Below, one piece after another: positions 1 through 14,773 of a DNA stretch of 64,000 nt. The notes beneath the pieces were generated by a model. It saw only the letters and a program-made list of their open reading frames with translations, was not told where the DNA came from and did no database searches. Position numbers and translations under genes: made by a program. Numbering within the stretch: the stretch's first letter is position 1; every line of letters begins with the position of its first letter. The stretch covers positions 310,001 through 374,000 of the forward strand of contig CAMRHE010000157.1 in assembly GCA_947044405.1 (NCBI GenBank), read 5' to 3'. The DNA is from Leptodactylus fallax (lineage: Eukaryota; Chordata; Amphibia; Anura; Leptodactylidae).

Positions 1-269
1 TGAAGACAACAACAGGTACAGCTATGGGGAAAGTAGTAGCAAAGGGAACAATTTCTGGTAAAGAACTACTCACATGATTTCAATAGAAATCTCACATACT
101 GTACGTTGCATGAACTTACATAATATATAATACTCATGACCCGTAAATAGGGCTGAAAAATAAATCGCAAAATAACTGAAATTATAAGTCAGCTCCACTG
201 ATGGATATGAACTTGCTCACAATTATTTTGCATCCACGCCATTCTGTCTCACACTGCCATCAGCTAAGA

Positions 270-544
270 CTATGTTCACATCTGTGTCAGAGTCTCTGCT
301 CAGAGTCACCGACGCAGATATATCAAAAATCGATGGATGAAAAAGTCCTGCAAACCCGGTTTTCTATCCAGTGATTTCAGTTAAAAAAGATGGACATCCA
401 ACAGACAACTGATGGACCCCATTATAGTCAATGGGGCCCCTTGGGCCTCTATTTGTGTCTGTCATAGAACAGATCCATTTTTCCTTTATTTTGGTCCTCT
501 GACAGAACGAAGAAATGGAAACACCAACGCAGGTGTGAACTTAT
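270..544. repeat. Foldback MITE, degenerate
   Basis: The ends are an imperfect inverted repeat: TATGTTCACATCTGTGT at the left and its near complement ACGCAGGTGTGAACTTAT at the right. The centre contains the phrase CCCATTATAGTCAATGGGG, which resembles the core of the larger foldback at 25970-26296. It has no coding capacity. The superfamily cannot be assigned from the sequence alone. Confidence 0.55.
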
Positions 545-1912
545 GAGCGTAAGGGATAAGTCACTAACTGTGCACTTTCCAGTCAGGCTTGCTGATATGT
601 GAATAACCAAAACCAAAATTCAGTGGTGTGACACAAATGGGGCCGTGGCATGTAAAAGGGGAGTGTCCTAATATAATCCTTAATTAATCATAACTGAGTT
701 AAAATGGTCAATTAATTGTAATTTTAATTTAGGCCATAATCGCCCAGTCCTAAATATAAGCAAGTTTAATGTGAGATACCTGGGCATATAAATTGTCAGT
801 AAACTAGATTTGTGTTCACTTACATAAGTACTGTATGTAACAATAGGTGCCCCCGTACTGATTTATCTTCAGTGAAAAAACATGCAGGAGAATATGGGGT
901 TGTTAGTCGCCAGTCATAACATTTTCATCCAGATGGCACTTTATTATGTATAGGAAACAGCGTTACTGGACATATTACATGTATACCTATACGTGATTTT
1001 TGCCTTCTCTTAGGGACTCTGTACATTGATTCTCTCTATGTGAGAGACAAAGTAAATGCTAAATGCAGAAAATGTGGGTCTTAGTACATTTACATAGTGA
1101 ATAAATATATAGCTGCCAGCTAAGCGTGGACACATTCAGTTTCACACAGTCATTTTTTTAATGTTTTGCTAAATTTGGCTGTTGTGTAACCATATCTGAA
1201 GTGACTGTGCACTGGGTGCAGAGTGTATCTCAAGACTCATGACTAAATAAGGCAATTTTGCCCTAGTGTCATGTGTAGCCCAGTCTGGCAGCCCCTGAGC
1301 TCAGTGAATAGAAATGGTTATTTCAGCCCAGCTCAGCAGCAGGAGGAAATGCTTGGACTGGAAATCAGTTCCTGTACAAATTCACATACACCCTGTGCTG
1401 GAGCCAAGGCATGATCTAGCTGGAAGGTTTAACTCTTGTTCACACTACCCTACCTCTATAGCTTTAGTCTTCTATTAATCTCCTTATACTGTTACCTAAT
1501 AATACGAAAAATACATACTGACAATAAAAGAACCAATAAACAAGAAATATAAGTACACAGAAAGGGTGGGGATTCAACTACTGCCCCCCCCCCCCATAAT
1601 GCTATATTTAAAGGGCCGCAAAGGACATGCAAATGCTGCAGCCGTTTCAGCCTTTAACTCAGTCGATCTACAGGTAGGCCTTACACTTTGTAGCGGCAGT
1701 GCAGAGTATTGCACTTTCATCCCATTCTGCTTGTAGACTGAACGAGGTAAACAGTAAAGAGACTGCAGCATATGCACGAGCTGATCAAATAGCATATTGG
1801 CAGGGGTGCAGAGTCTCCGACACCATAATACTGAATATGCTTATCCTGGACAGCCCTTTTAACTTTCTATGCTTGAGGACATGTAAACCAAACTAATGGC
1901 ACGTCAAAAACA

Positions 1913-2075
1913 AGTAGAAGCTTCTGGGCCCCAGTGCAAAATATGTAACGCTGCCCCTACTTAGCATGTGCTATCTATAATACTGGTGTCTGTAGAGAGG
2001 CCTTTGGGCCTCGTGAGGCTCCAAGGCCGGTCGCAATCACTAGCTCTGTATCTCTTACAGCTACACCCCTGAAAA
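1913..2075. repeat. Dispersed repeat, copy 1
   Basis: This segment shares an extended, diverged match with 18196-18365. Both contain CATGTGCTAT followed by TATAATAC, GGTGTCT, CTTTGGG and, near the end, AGCTA.ACC. It is non-coding and its class is not recognised. Confidence 0.5.
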
Positions 2076-2708
2076 CAAGGATATATTTCCACAAGACTAT
2101 ACATTGCAAGAAGATCTGCTGCATATCTGCATTTTTTTCATTGCAGAAATACCACAGATTCCATCCTTTGCCTTGCAAACACTAAACTCCATGTTGAAAT
2201 TCGGCTACATATCATTGAGAAGCTGTACATATAAAATCTGCACGACGGGTAAAAGTCCATATAGATTTTGGGTGTTTTTTTTCTGTAGTGTGTGGATAAG
2301 ATTTCTTAAAAACTCATCCACTTTGCTACTACTGAAAACTGCCGTAGCATCAACCTCCTCCTAGACCACGGTACTGTGTTAGTACTGACCCAAACTGAGG
2401 AGCTTTGACAACATTTACAGACAGCCTGTACACATGAAAAAGAAAACTACAAAATAAAAGCTCTCATAGAGGTTCTCCGAAACCAAAATATAGGGGGATT
2501 TTACTAACCCATCTACACCATATTTACTAAAGAAAGCTGGCATGATAGCACCAGCGGGGGGAATGGATTAATAATAGCGTACAGAATTCCAGTTTTAATA
2601 AATCTCCGCCCCATCCCAATTAAGTAGCGGGGAAGATGGATTTTTGCTGGCAAAGAAGATATATTAGCTGTTAAAGAAACCATCATTTGGCCAACAGAGG
2701 TTGGTTAG

Positions 2709-2753
2709 TCAGGGACAGCCAGACGATCGGTGGGATTGTCTGGCTGTCCCTGA
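2709..2753. repeat. Perfect 16-bp hairpin
   Basis: TCAGGGACAGCCAGAC at 2709-2724 is perfectly complementary to 2738-2753 across a 13-nt loop. It is too short for a typical vertebrate microRNA precursor and more likely the tip or end of a foldback element. No flanking arms that extend the stem were seen. Confidence 0.6.
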
Positions 2754-3578
2754 GCGGTTTGGTGGATCCCATAAAAATCTATATGGTCATCTATATCCAG
2801 TACATAACTCTCCTCGCTCCTACTGCTGTGTGTGATCAACCATTGAAGGACTGTAGCTTAATAGGGCAAGTAGTATCAGAGGAAGGCTATCAATAACACT
2901 GCAGTTCCAGCTACAAGAAGCTGCCAAGAAAGGGTGTCTTTACTTCATCATAGTAAACCATCACAAAACAATAATTCAGATGTGCTGAACTCCTGAAGGA
3001 CCTGTTTATACATAATCCTGGCCAGCAATAAGGAGCAGACATGTTACACGTCTCACAGCCACCAGTCAGTACAACTGTCTCTGGCCACAATACTGTAAAT
3101 ACTTGGTAATAATAATATCCGGCTGGTACAAAGCAAAGCCAGCGCTCTTCCAAACAGGCTACAGTCATATAAACAGTATTATACACAATCCCCATTGTTA
3201 TTAACAAGAACACGTTGTCAAACATCCTCCCATTCTTTGCAGCAAAACACATATGGCATTTGACTTAAAATGTGTGAAATGTGTGGTATAAAGGAAAATT
3301 AGTTTTCTTTTCTTAATTCCCACAATTTTGACAAGTTACTTTCCTCACTTCACATAGGAATATAATATAATATTTGAAGGTGAAACATAGCTGTATTCTT
3401 CCAAACATAGCACCATACCATTCCACAGGTTGTATGTGGTATTGCAGCTCAGCCCTATTTACTTCACTGGAACTGAACTGCATTATCATAAACCTATAAA
3501 CAGATCTGATGCTACTTCTGGAACAAAAACACCTTTCACTAAAAACAGACCAATGCTTTGATACAGCAAATTAGCATT

Positions 3579-4286
3579 TAGGCCGAGGCCCCGGCCCCAC
3601 GTTGTGGAAAAAAGCTGCATTTCCGCAACCTGGGGCCTTAGCCTTAGGCTGGGGCCCCACAAGGTGTAAAAAGGTTTTACAGTCACAGCAAAGTGAATGG
3701 TATTCTAGAGAATTCCATCCCCACTTTGTGGAAAAATACACGCAGCAGATACGCTGCGATTTCCAAAGCCATTGCGGTTTTGGAAATCGCAGCATGCCAA
3801 TTATACCTATGGAAATGCCAGCGGTTTCCCTATAGGTATAATTGAAGCAGAAAGGTTTCCTCTACGGACTTTCTGTGAAAAGTGATGCCGGAAAAAACGC
3901 GATGCATTGCCGCCGCGTTTTTTCTCGAAGCGTTTTGGGGTTTTTTTTTTGCTGCGGAATGCTACATGGGGCCTTAGCCTTACACAGTTTTTTATACTTC
4001 CCTTTTTCCATGTATTTCCACCAGTCATCAAATTATTAAGACAAAGGCCCCATGTAGTAAGCCACAGAGAAAAAGCTTTGCGGGAAAAGCCGCGGCAGCA
4101 GCGCATTGCAGTTTTTTTCCCACAGCGCTTTTCACAGAAAGTCCGCAGAGGAGAGGTTTCCTCTACGGACTTTCTGCTTCAATTATACCTGTAGGGAAAC
4201 TGCCAGCATTTCCATAGGTATAATTGACATGCTGTGATTTCCAAAACCAAACCGCAGCATTTACACCACATAGGGTCCCGGCCTTA
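3579..4286. repeat. Cluster of three foldback MITEs
   Basis: Three neighbouring units have ends of the form GGCTAAGGCCCCATGT and its complement: about 3579-3644, 3646-3980 and 4044-4286. Their centres share GCAGAAAG, TTTCTGTGAAAAG and TATAGGTATAATTG. Related copies lie at 30829-31134 and 60785-61150, so this family has at least five members here. They carry no ORF, and the small ORFs inside are chance readings. Confidence 0.65.
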
Positions 4287-4591
4287 AAGTGGTTTTCTAG
4301 GACTATAATACTGATGATCTGTTCTTTGTACAAATCATCAATATCAACAAGGGTATAAAGATTACAAGTAAATAAGTTTTAGCCTTGACTAGCAAATAAT
4401 ATATATGTGAGATGCATAAAACAGCCCAACAGGGCTTGATCTGGTAGATCAGGAGTAATAAGTAATATACCCCATATGACCTCAAATGTAGAGGGGCTCA
4501 TTCTTTTGAGATAAACTTTCCATTCCAATTTTATAATAGTGTTCATCTTGGAAATGAATTATCTTAATGTGGATGGGTTAGTTTGGATCAA

Positions 4592-4899
4592 TTAGGCCGC
4601 TACTGACTTTCTCGCTTGATACAAGACTCTCTGCATTTCCAGAGCGGTGTTATTATCAAGCTCCTCTACCTCCAGGAGTCCAACAGGAATCTCCTGGGCT
4701 CTGCCAATGCCTCGACTGCAAAAACATGTCTTATAATATTCAGAACTCCTTTCCAGTCTCCCACATTCAGACATCATGTGTAATAAATGAGTGATATACA
4801 CTCCACACTTAGGGCAACAAGAGGTATTTCTTAACTCCATTCTATGGAGAAGGAGCTGCGTTTTATCTCTGTGAATAAAATATATTTGGCAAAACCTCT
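4592..4899 (-). pseudogene. LINE ORF2 C-terminal fragment
   Basis: Minus-strand translation gives a Q-I-Y-F-I-H-R-D-K stretch, then CPKCG, THLLHMMSEC and a final RKSVAA before a stop. The Cys-X2-Cys then His/Cys pattern following a Y/F.HR region is typical of the end of non-LTR reverse-transcriptase ORF2 proteins of the L1/Tx1 type. An in-frame stop lies just upstream and no reverse-transcriptase core is nearby, so this is a 5'-truncated, dead copy. The clade is an inference from the motif only. Confidence 0.6.
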
Positions 4900-5118
4900 A
4901 ACAGAGATAAATTAGGTATAAGTTCCAAATTAACTTCTATCAAACACTTTTAGAATTCTTTCATGGGGAGCCGGCAATACGTTTAACAGAGACTTTATTA
5001 GATGAATACAAATAACAAGTAGTACTGTGCAGCAGACCTTAAGAAGAAACACAGAAATAATATTTACCCTCCAGAAACCTGATTTTTCCAGGCAGTTGTT
5101 TTTCCATATAATGCTTAC

Positions 5119-5282
5119 CTGTGCTTTTTCTCTTTTTGCCCGCACCAAAGTGTCCTGGTAATGTTGAGCCACATTCGGTTCTACCCCTTCTAACTTTGCT
5201 GCTGGTAGCTGTAATGCTTGTAAGGTCTTCCTAGAATCACCTTCATCCAAAGCTTCATTTATAAGGCCAATTGCCAAAATTC
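5119..5282 (-). CDS. IQGAP1: IQGAP1 exon, internal repeat 5
   Basis: This 164-bp exon has acceptor TTTAAAG and donor CAG|GTAAGC. It completes a split Arg codon and encodes ILAIGLINEALDEGD through RAKREKAQ, a complete IQGAP repeat. It starts in phase 1 and ends in phase 0. These repeats form the coiled-coil-like N-terminal half of the protein used in dimerisation and partner binding. Its length and phase are identical to those of the exons at 9342-9505 and 14610-14773. The acceptor is preceded by an A/T-rich run that is pyrimidine-rich on the transcript strand. Confidence 0.95.
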
Positions 5283-5791
5283 CTTTAAAAAAAAAAATTT
5301 CTTTCAGAGATACCATACTCATTAGGCACTGAACAACAAAGCAAGGTATCCTTATGATGCTATTTTAGATAGAAACTTTCTCTGCATTGTTAAAATACAT
5401 ATATAGGCTTTTTAACAATTTATAAGCAAACTCCGTCAGGCCTGCCTATTCTTTTTATGATCTTGTCCGTATTATAGATCTTCAGTGGTTCTGGCCATGA
5501 ATGACAACATGCAATTCACAATGAATGCTACTAATCCGTCAGTCTATTGCATTGTATAATGAGACCAAAACTAATAACAAACACAGTATAAGTGAAGCTT
5601 GTCTTTGTAAAGATATGGTTGACCACTGACACTGTTTTTGTTGTATGCGCTGTTGATGTATGGAGACATAAAGAATGACAGCTGCTTCAGGTGTTTCCTT
5701 TCCTGCATCTTAACCAAACATCAGCTATGTACACACAGAAATGGGTCTAACAGGATTTTTTGAAAGTCCACTTAGGTCATAACCTTAACTA

Positions 5792-7165
5792 CAATGCACT
5801 CGGAAAGTCTTCAGACCCTTTCACTTTTTTCACATTCTGTTATGTTGTGGCCTTGTACTAAAATCAAAAAAGATTTCCCCCATCATTCTGCACTCAATAT
5901 TCCATAATGAGACTGTGGGAACCAAATTTTAGACATTTTTGCAAATGTATTAAAAAGAAACAACTAAAATTTCACATGGACAGTATTAAAAACCCATGAC
6001 ATGACACTTGGCTCTTGGAAGGGGGGGGCGGGGGGATCTTCCATTTCTCTTGATTATCTTTGAGATGTTTATACAACTTCACTGGAGTCCACAAGTGGTA
6101 CAGTCAGCAGATTGGACATGATCTGACAGGACTGTATGGAATCACACATCTGGAAAAGGGTAAGTAAGAAAAAAAAATTCTGAAAGTTCCCAAGAGCACA
6201 GTGGCCTCCACAATTCTTACATGGAAGAAGTTTGGAACAAACAGGAGCTGGCCACCCAACCAAACTAAGTAATCTGTGTAGAAGAGCCTTGTTAACCACT
6301 CAACTCCAAACATCCTGCATACAGATGTAAGAAACTTCCAGAAAGACTCTACCAATATGGGCTTCATGGCAGAGTGGCCAGAAATATGCCTTTCCTCACA
6401 CAAGAAAGCCCACCTGGAGATTGCAAAAATGCACCTACAGGACTGTGAGACTGTGAAAATGTCTGGTCTGATGAAAGCAAGTTTAGATTTTTTGGCCTCA
6501 ATTCCAAGCGTCATGTCTGAAGAAACCAAGCACTGCTCATCACCTGCTCAGTCTCTACAATGAAGCATGGTGGTGGTCAGGGTTTAGGGAAAACTGAATG
6601 AAGCAAACTATAGACATATTATTAATAAAAAACTGATCCAGAGTACTCTGGACTTCAGACTGGGCCGAAGATTCACCTTCCAATAGGACAATAACCCTAA
6701 GCACAAAACCAAGACAACCTAGGAGTGGTTTAGGAAAAATTCTATGAATGTCTTTGAGTGCTTAGCTAGGGCAATAACTTAAATCCAATCAAATATATCT
6801 GGAGAAAGCTGAAAATAGCTGTCCACCAACAGTCTCCATCCAAACTGAAAGAGCCTGAGAGGATCTGCAAGGAAGAATGGCAGAAAATCCCTAAATCTAT
6901 GTGTGCAAACCTTTTGTCATCATGCCCAAGACGACAGCAGGCCAAAGGTGCTTCAACTAAGTCTAAAAACTTATGTCAATGCAATATTTTAGTTTTTCCT
7001 TTTCAATAGATTAGCAAATATTTCTAATAACTTGTTTTCACTTTGTCAGTATGGAGTATTGAATGCAGAATGATGGGGGGTGTGGACATGATTTTTTTGT
7101 TTATTTTAGCACAAGGCGAAAAGGTGAAATGTGAAAGGATCTGAAGAGTTTCCAAATGCATTTTG
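5792..7165 (+). mobile_element. Tc1-like transposon, decayed
   Basis: TA dinucleotides flank both ends (5790-5791 and 7166-7167). The left end, CGGAAAGTCTTCAGACC, is mirrored at the right by its diverged complement (GGATCTGAAGAGTTTCC). Between them lie plus-strand remnants of a DD34E-type transposase, including readings equivalent to SDETK, the lead-in to a HGGG motif, and a degraded catalytic-D region with 'caataaccctaagcacaa'. Many frameshifts and stops show it is long dead. The 1374-bp length fits the family. Confidence 0.85.
6350..6960 (+). pseudogene. Tc1-like transposase remnant
   Basis: Plus-strand homology to the catalytic half of a Tc1/mariner transposase is spread over several frames. 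The order is the first catalytic-Asp region near 6460-6500, the HGGG region near 6565-6585, the second-Asp region near 6685-6720 and the terminal helix region near 6850-6960. No frame stays open across them, so the pseudogene is non-functional. It lies inside an IQGAP1 intron on the opposite strand. Confidence 0.75.
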
Positions 7166-7388
7166 TATGACTTAGATGAACAGTGCTGAAAAATGACATC
7201 ATGAAGAACTACTTCATGAAAAACTACTGCAAGCTGGATGAAGCACCCCATCGTGACAGTCCATGACAAATCACAGATACATTACAGTATCTTGGAAACT
7301 TCCACATTGTCATTTTCCTTTGCATGTTCACAATGGAATAGTCAAGAGTCTATTACTATGGATTTCAGTAACTACTGTGCCAACTTAC

Positions 7389-7513
7389 TGGCATGCTCCT
7401 CATGGACAGTGTTATTAACTTGATTCACGCATCCCTGGATATCATTCCATGTAACAAATTCATTCCCTTCTTCCCGTGCCTGTTGTTTCAATTTCATCAA
7501 TTCATCGACGTAC
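7389..7513 (-). CDS. IQGAP1: IQGAP1 exon, end of repeat 4 and linker
   Basis: This 125-bp exon has acceptor CTGACAG and donor A|GTAAGT. After a split Arg codon it encodes YVDELMKLKQQ, then a linker with EFVTWNDIQGCVNQVN and ending EEHA plus the first base of an Arg codon. The TWNDIQ linker is characteristic of IQGAP1. Together with the exon at 8504-8664 it encodes repeat 4, the only visible repeat split over two exons. Confidence 0.95.
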
Positions 7514-8503
7514 CTGTCAGCAAGACATTAATCAGCACAATAGATAGCAGAGTTATCTCTGTGCACAAAGAAATTATACTGCTGCCACCAGTGTAGTATA
7601 TAACATGAACCTGAGGGACTGAATGTTAATAAATATATAGCAATTATTGCTATGATTTCTTAATTTCCAGGTTATCATAATTATTGTTATGTAGTTTAAA
7701 GGGGATTGACGGCGGGATAAAAATGTTTAACAAAGGGACAGAATGGGTAAAAAAATAAAATAACCACCTCATCAATCCCCGCTGCTGTAGTTCCAATGCT
7801 GGAGGGTTACCACTGGTGTCTGTCTCTGGTTCCAGCCTGACATACAGAAAATGTTTGGCAATACCCGCTCCACCAAGCACTGACTCGCCTCAGCCACTGA
7901 TTGGGAACTTCCAGTTATTTTCAGTGTACCGAGACAGAACTAGTAGAGACCTGGTAAATGTTGGAACCACTGCAGCAAAGGATTGGTGAAGTAGCTAAGG
8001 CTTATGTTATTTTTAATCCATTTCTTAAAATCCAGCATTCTGAATTGTATACTGTATATAAAAGTCATCATGCATAGTTTATTTCAGTATATTATAGCAC
8101 AATATTTGGCCCATTATCTTCTATGGGCCCACATACATCAGTAGTTTTTGTGGCCGTGTGTCCAGACCAAGAAAAGAGCCGCTAAATATGGAGCAGGTCC
8201 TATCCCTGTCCATTTTTGAGGCTCTGTCCATTGATTCAAGTATGAAAATCACTTGTGACAATCCATGTGCTATCCACTCCTTTTTCACTGACGCATATAC
8301 TGCTCATGGTTGTGTGCATGGGACTTAGCTTCCCTTTACGAAGCACTGAAAAATGGATCTCCTTGAAACAAACTTCACTATCCACATCTAAGCATCTGAA
8401 AATGGTGAAGCAGTCAGCAAGGTGAAAGAATGGATTTATTTTTTCAAGGTTTTTCCTCAATATTAGATTAGTGAAAATCAAGATGAAGCCAGTTTCCACA
8501 AAC
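7514..8503 (-). other. IQGAP1: IQGAP1 intron
   Basis: This is a 990-bp intron. A TTTAAAGGGG end near 7696 starts a degenerate foldback-like segment reaching about 7990. The rest shows nothing recognisable. Confidence 0.8.
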
Positions 8504-8664
8504 CTCTGAAGGTTTTCATCCTCCACATCCATCAGGCCGGTGACTTGGTTGGTCAGCTGTCTACAGACAGTGTTTACATCGCCTGCATCTAAGGCCCTGT
8601 TAATTAGAGCCACAGAGGACAACATCTCCACAGCAACTGAGAGCTCCGGGTGAGTGAGGTTCCC
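8504..8664 (-). CDS. IQGAP1: IQGAP1 exon, internal repeat 4
   Basis: This 161-bp exon starts in phase 0 at acceptor TTGCAG and ends AG|GTTTGT, a slightly weak donor. It encodes GNLTHPELSVAVEMLSSVAL through DVEDENLQ and two bases of an Arg codon completed at 7513. The NLTHPELSVAVEMLSS string is a strong IQGAP1 signature. Confidence 0.95.
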
Positions 8665-9341
8665 CTGCAAGAAAGAAGGTGTCAGACCAGTCAGCTAATT
8701 GGGATCAGTATTATCAGCATGTATCGGTGCTTCAGTAACTGGGTGCATCTATAACGTAGAGGGTGATGAGCTGTATGAGGAGGCCTCATTTGTTCCAAGG
8801 ATAGCAGCCTAGTTAAGGTGTTTCCGTAGCACATGATCTTAATTCACACTCTCCTGTGCAGGACTGTCAAGTAGATATGAAGTACTGAGACGTATAATGT
8901 GGCTACAATAGCAATTTGTCATTTGTTTCAGGTTTCAAAAAGGAGGACATGTATCTCCCACAACCGTTAAAGTTTACAATTCCACCCCAAAAGATCTGCC
9001 CTGTCCAAATGTGGACAACTACTTCACCAGGCATAACAATGTGCAAAATATCTATGTAGTATTCAGTTGTACATTGCATATATGACCCCTGCACCATAAA
9101 AATTCCTCCTCAGTGCACAGATCTGAGGGCTCGGAGCCCCCATTCTAGTGATCAGATTTCCCCAGTGATCAAACATTTAACAAATATCCTGCCAAAAAGT
9201 GATGTCCAATGTCGGCAAACCCATTTGAAATGAGCAAATATATATTTAATTGATATAGTATACTACATGCAGTTCTATGGGGAAATATTACATCACTATT
9301 AATAAGTAAATCCCAGTGCTCAGTCACAATGCTGCACTCAC
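8665..9341 (-). other. IQGAP1: IQGAP1 intron
   Basis: This is a 677-bp intron with no recognised repeat or exon. It begins with the GTGAGT donor after the repeat-3 exon and ends in TTTCTTGCAG. Confidence 0.85.
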
Positions 9342-9505
9342 CTCTGGGCTTTGCTGCTGTAATGTGGCAAGCTCTCTCTGGTAAAGATCCTGTGCAAATG
9401 GGAATACCTCTGGTAGCTGTGCATCGGGGTTCATTAACTCTTGTACAGTATCCTCAGCCACCCCCTTTCTGATGGCATTATTAATCCTGACCACTGCAGC
9501 TAACC
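9342..9505 (-). CDS. IQGAP1: IQGAP1 exon, internal repeat 3
   Basis: This 164-bp exon has acceptor TTTGTACAG and donor GAG|GTGAGT. It encodes LAAVVRINNAIRKGVAED through LATLQQQSPE. It is phase 1 at the start and phase 0 at the end, like the other one-repeat exons. The PDAQLPEVFPFAQDLYQ section matches IQGAP1 closely. Confidence 0.95.
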
Positions 9506-9898
9506 CTGTACAAAAACACAATGAAGTGTTGTGAATATCAGTATAAGACCACTTTCAGAAATATATTATGATCCAAGTCCAGTCCAGAAGAACTGCATTA
9601 GCTACAAAGCCTTATGGTGACTTGCGATATTACCTATTCTGGAACAGTGATGTCACTGCTATAACATATTATTTGACATGTTACTGAAATAAAAGATCTA
9701 TAGTTTAGAAATGGATCAAAATTTTTTGCAATGTCATTAGACGCAAAGAATAAGAATACTATTTTCTTAAAGTAAACAGCACCCTATCCAAACAAACAAT
9801 ACTTGAATAATAGAGAAAATCTGAGGAATAAAAGCAGGCATGGGAATAAAAAAAAAAAACAGAAGCATTACTTACCTGTTGAATCTTTCACCACTTAA

Positions 9899-10853
9899 AG
9901 ACAACCTTTCACCATCTCCACCAATTCCTGTTCTTAGCATCTGTGAATAGGCATTGCTCCACTGATTCCAGCACAGTTGGAATTTTCTCTTTAGCCTCCA
10001 CCATTCCCGAGAAACAAGAGCAGGTAGTTTTGGTGCCTGATGTGCTATTTAAAGGGGTATTCCCATCAACATAATCATACCTATATTTGTAGATAATTAA
10101 AAGTTAAACATTTTTGCAAATATAAGTAGTTAATAATTCAGCAGAGTTTTAAATATTATCTCTAACTATGTTAGTGGTGACAGTCTGTTGTCTTGATCGG
10201 TTGCCAATGGATACGACCACTAATGCTGAAACTTTATATGGTCTGGGTCTTGTCAGGAACCCAGCCATGATTTTCTTATTGTAGCTAGGCTATCAGACAG
10301 GGACACTACATGTATCAGAAGACATCCCGGTCACAATAAGGAAATCATGGCTGATTTTCTGACCTTAGAAAGTTCCTGCATTCATGGTCGTATTCATTGG
10401 CAACCGATCAAGACAACAGACTGTGACCACAAGATATTTAGAGAAAATCTTTAAAACTCTGCAAAATGTTTAATTACTTCTATTTGCAAAAATGTTTAAC
10501 TTTTAATTATCTACAAATTTAAAAATGGTTATGGTCATGGGAATACCCCTTTAAGCTCTGTAATGTCAGAAGAGGAGTGTCAGGCGGGGGGGGGGGGTGA
10601 TTCAGAGCTCCAATCCGAGCCAGCCAGTGTCAGAGCTCAGAATCACACCCCTTGTCTGCTCCTGCCTGACACCGCTCTCCTGAAAGTACAGAGACTAAAG
10701 AGCATATCAGGCACCAAAACTAACAGCATTAGAATTGATTGCTCATGAATGGTGGGGGCTATAGAAAAAATTCCAACTATTCCAAAATCAGTGGGGCAGC
10801 AGCTATTACATGATGTAAAGCTGGACTTGTTGGAGGTGGTGAATGGTCCTCTT
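9899..10853. repeat. Older foldback MITE, interrupted
   Basis: The left end (AGACAACCTTTCACCATCTCC after TTAA at 9895-9898, shown here in part) is mirrored by the right end GGAGGTGGTGAATGGTCCTC. Inner arms also match in inverse: 'ggcaccaaaactaac' near 10710 against 'tagttttggtgcc' near 10027. A partial copy of the same family lies at 29349-29690. The younger MITE at 10053-10550 interrupts it. Confidence 0.65.
10053..10550. repeat. TTAA-flanked foldback MITE
   Basis: The ends are perfect inverted repeats AGGGGTATTCCC, each bounded by TTAA (10049-10052 and 10551-10554). The arms continue as an imperfect palindrome, including 'aattaaaagttaaacattttt' on the left and its complement on the right, shown here in part. 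The TTAA duplication suggests piggyBac-type mobilisation, which is an inference. It has no coding capacity. Confidence 0.75.
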
Positions 10854-11544
10854 TAGGCACTGCTGCTCCAGCGCACCCTGCCATTGTTTTTGATGACCTG
10901 GCTCAATCAATGACATCATATCAACAACCAATTACTGGTCATAATGGAGGCCCTCCTCAGCCGCTGCAGCTAGTAACTGTTTGAGTAGTCATTCTGTCTC
11001 AGGAATTAAGAGACCAACAGGGGAGTTGAAAAGTGGTGGAACTGGGGTGACACAGAATTGGTAAGTATGTTATTATCTTGACCAATTCTAAGATTGTTTA
11101 GTTGGCAACACCCCATTAAATACACATAAAAGATACAAGCGGACTACCAGACTTGATACATTTTGTTTCTATTCTTTCTCTCAATACTACCAGTTTTGCA
11201 CACAACTTTTTTTTGTTTTGGCTTCCCACTAAATAATTCTGCACTTTTCCTTGCTGTTACATGGGTCTGAACAGATGTTATTACATCCACAGTTAGACAT
11301 GAACGGGCTGCGTTGTTTTCACTGCAGTAATAATGGCAATAGCTAGCCCCTTCTAGATAAGAGGTAGAGTAGATGGAACAGGAATTCATTGTTTCCATCC
11401 ACCGCTACTATGGAGTACCTGGAGTTTTGCCATGAGTGCATTGTGTAGAAAGAGGCTGGGATTATCCATTAGGCTGACTCATTCATGCCTTTACCTAGCC
11501 CCCACCCATCACACACTAGTGCACTTTGTTGTACAGATACTTAC

Positions 11545-11629
11545 TTCTCTGTAACTGCTGTGCTAAAATATTGGCAGCATCAACTCCAGCCTGCAACTCC
11601 TCCTTCTGTAGGGGTCCAGTCATGCCGTT
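11545..11629 (-). CDS. IQGAP1: IQGAP1 exon, linker between repeats 2 and 3
   Basis: This 85-bp exon has acceptor TTTCAG and donor AGAA|GTAAGT. It encodes NGMTGPLQKEELQAGVDAAN and then ILAQQLQR. Human IQGAP1 has the closely similar PLQKEELQSGVDAAN. The final A begins a codon completed at 9505. Confidence 0.93.
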
Positions 11630-14609
<2,980 letters not shown>

Positions 14610-14773
14610 CTCCAGTTTCTGCTGTTTATCACTCTGCAGCTGACTAAAGTACCATTCAGAATTATCCCTCTGCAATGCTCGTAGTGCAAGAGCTTGGTTA
14701 GTGAGAGCCTCATATAACACTGGTGGGCTGCCAGTCTCCAGGGCTTTGTCAACCCGTTCTATGCCTGCTTGTA
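14610..14773 (-). CDS. IQGAP1: IQGAP1 exon, internal repeat 2
   Basis: This 164-bp exon has acceptor TGTTTAG and donor GAG|GTGAGT. It encodes QAGIERVDKALETGSPPVLY and onward to SDKQQKLE. It is more diverged from human than its neighbours, but NSEWYFSQLQSDKQQK aligns clearly. It is phase 1 at the start and phase 0 at the end. Confidence 0.93.

Larger units (their letters stand above)
1..5118 (-). other. IQGAP1: Intron downstream of the last visible IQGAP1 exon
   Basis: The donor GTAAGC at 5118 opens this intron on the minus strand. I looked for the next exon (in human it follows the fifth IQGAP repeat and leads to the WW domain) and did not find it, so the intron probably runs past base 1. 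It holds a foldback near 270-544, a dispersed repeat at 1913-2075, a hairpin at 2709-2753, three tandem foldback MITEs at 3579-4286 and a LINE fragment at 4592-4899. I see nothing recognisable in the remaining stretches. Confidence 0.7.
5283..7388 (-). other. IQGAP1: IQGAP1 intron with a Tc1-like insertion
   Basis: This 2.1-kb intron is mostly occupied by the decayed Tc1-like transposon at 5792-7165, inserted antisense to the gene. No extra exon is apparent. The flanks 5283-5790 and 7166-7388 hold nothing I recognise. Confidence 0.85.
9506..11544 (-). other. IQGAP1: IQGAP1 intron with nested foldbacks
   Basis: This 2.0-kb intron contains a foldback MITE at 10053-10550 inserted in an older foldback at about 9899-10853. 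The part from 10860 to 11120 has further repeat-like sequence that I cannot classify. Nothing recognised in 11120-11544. Confidence 0.8.

Noticed and set aside
2911..3252. Minus-strand GYYYY reading resembling the IQGAP1 WW region
   Set aside because: Flanking residues do not match the family and no consistent splice sites or phase are present; judged chance.
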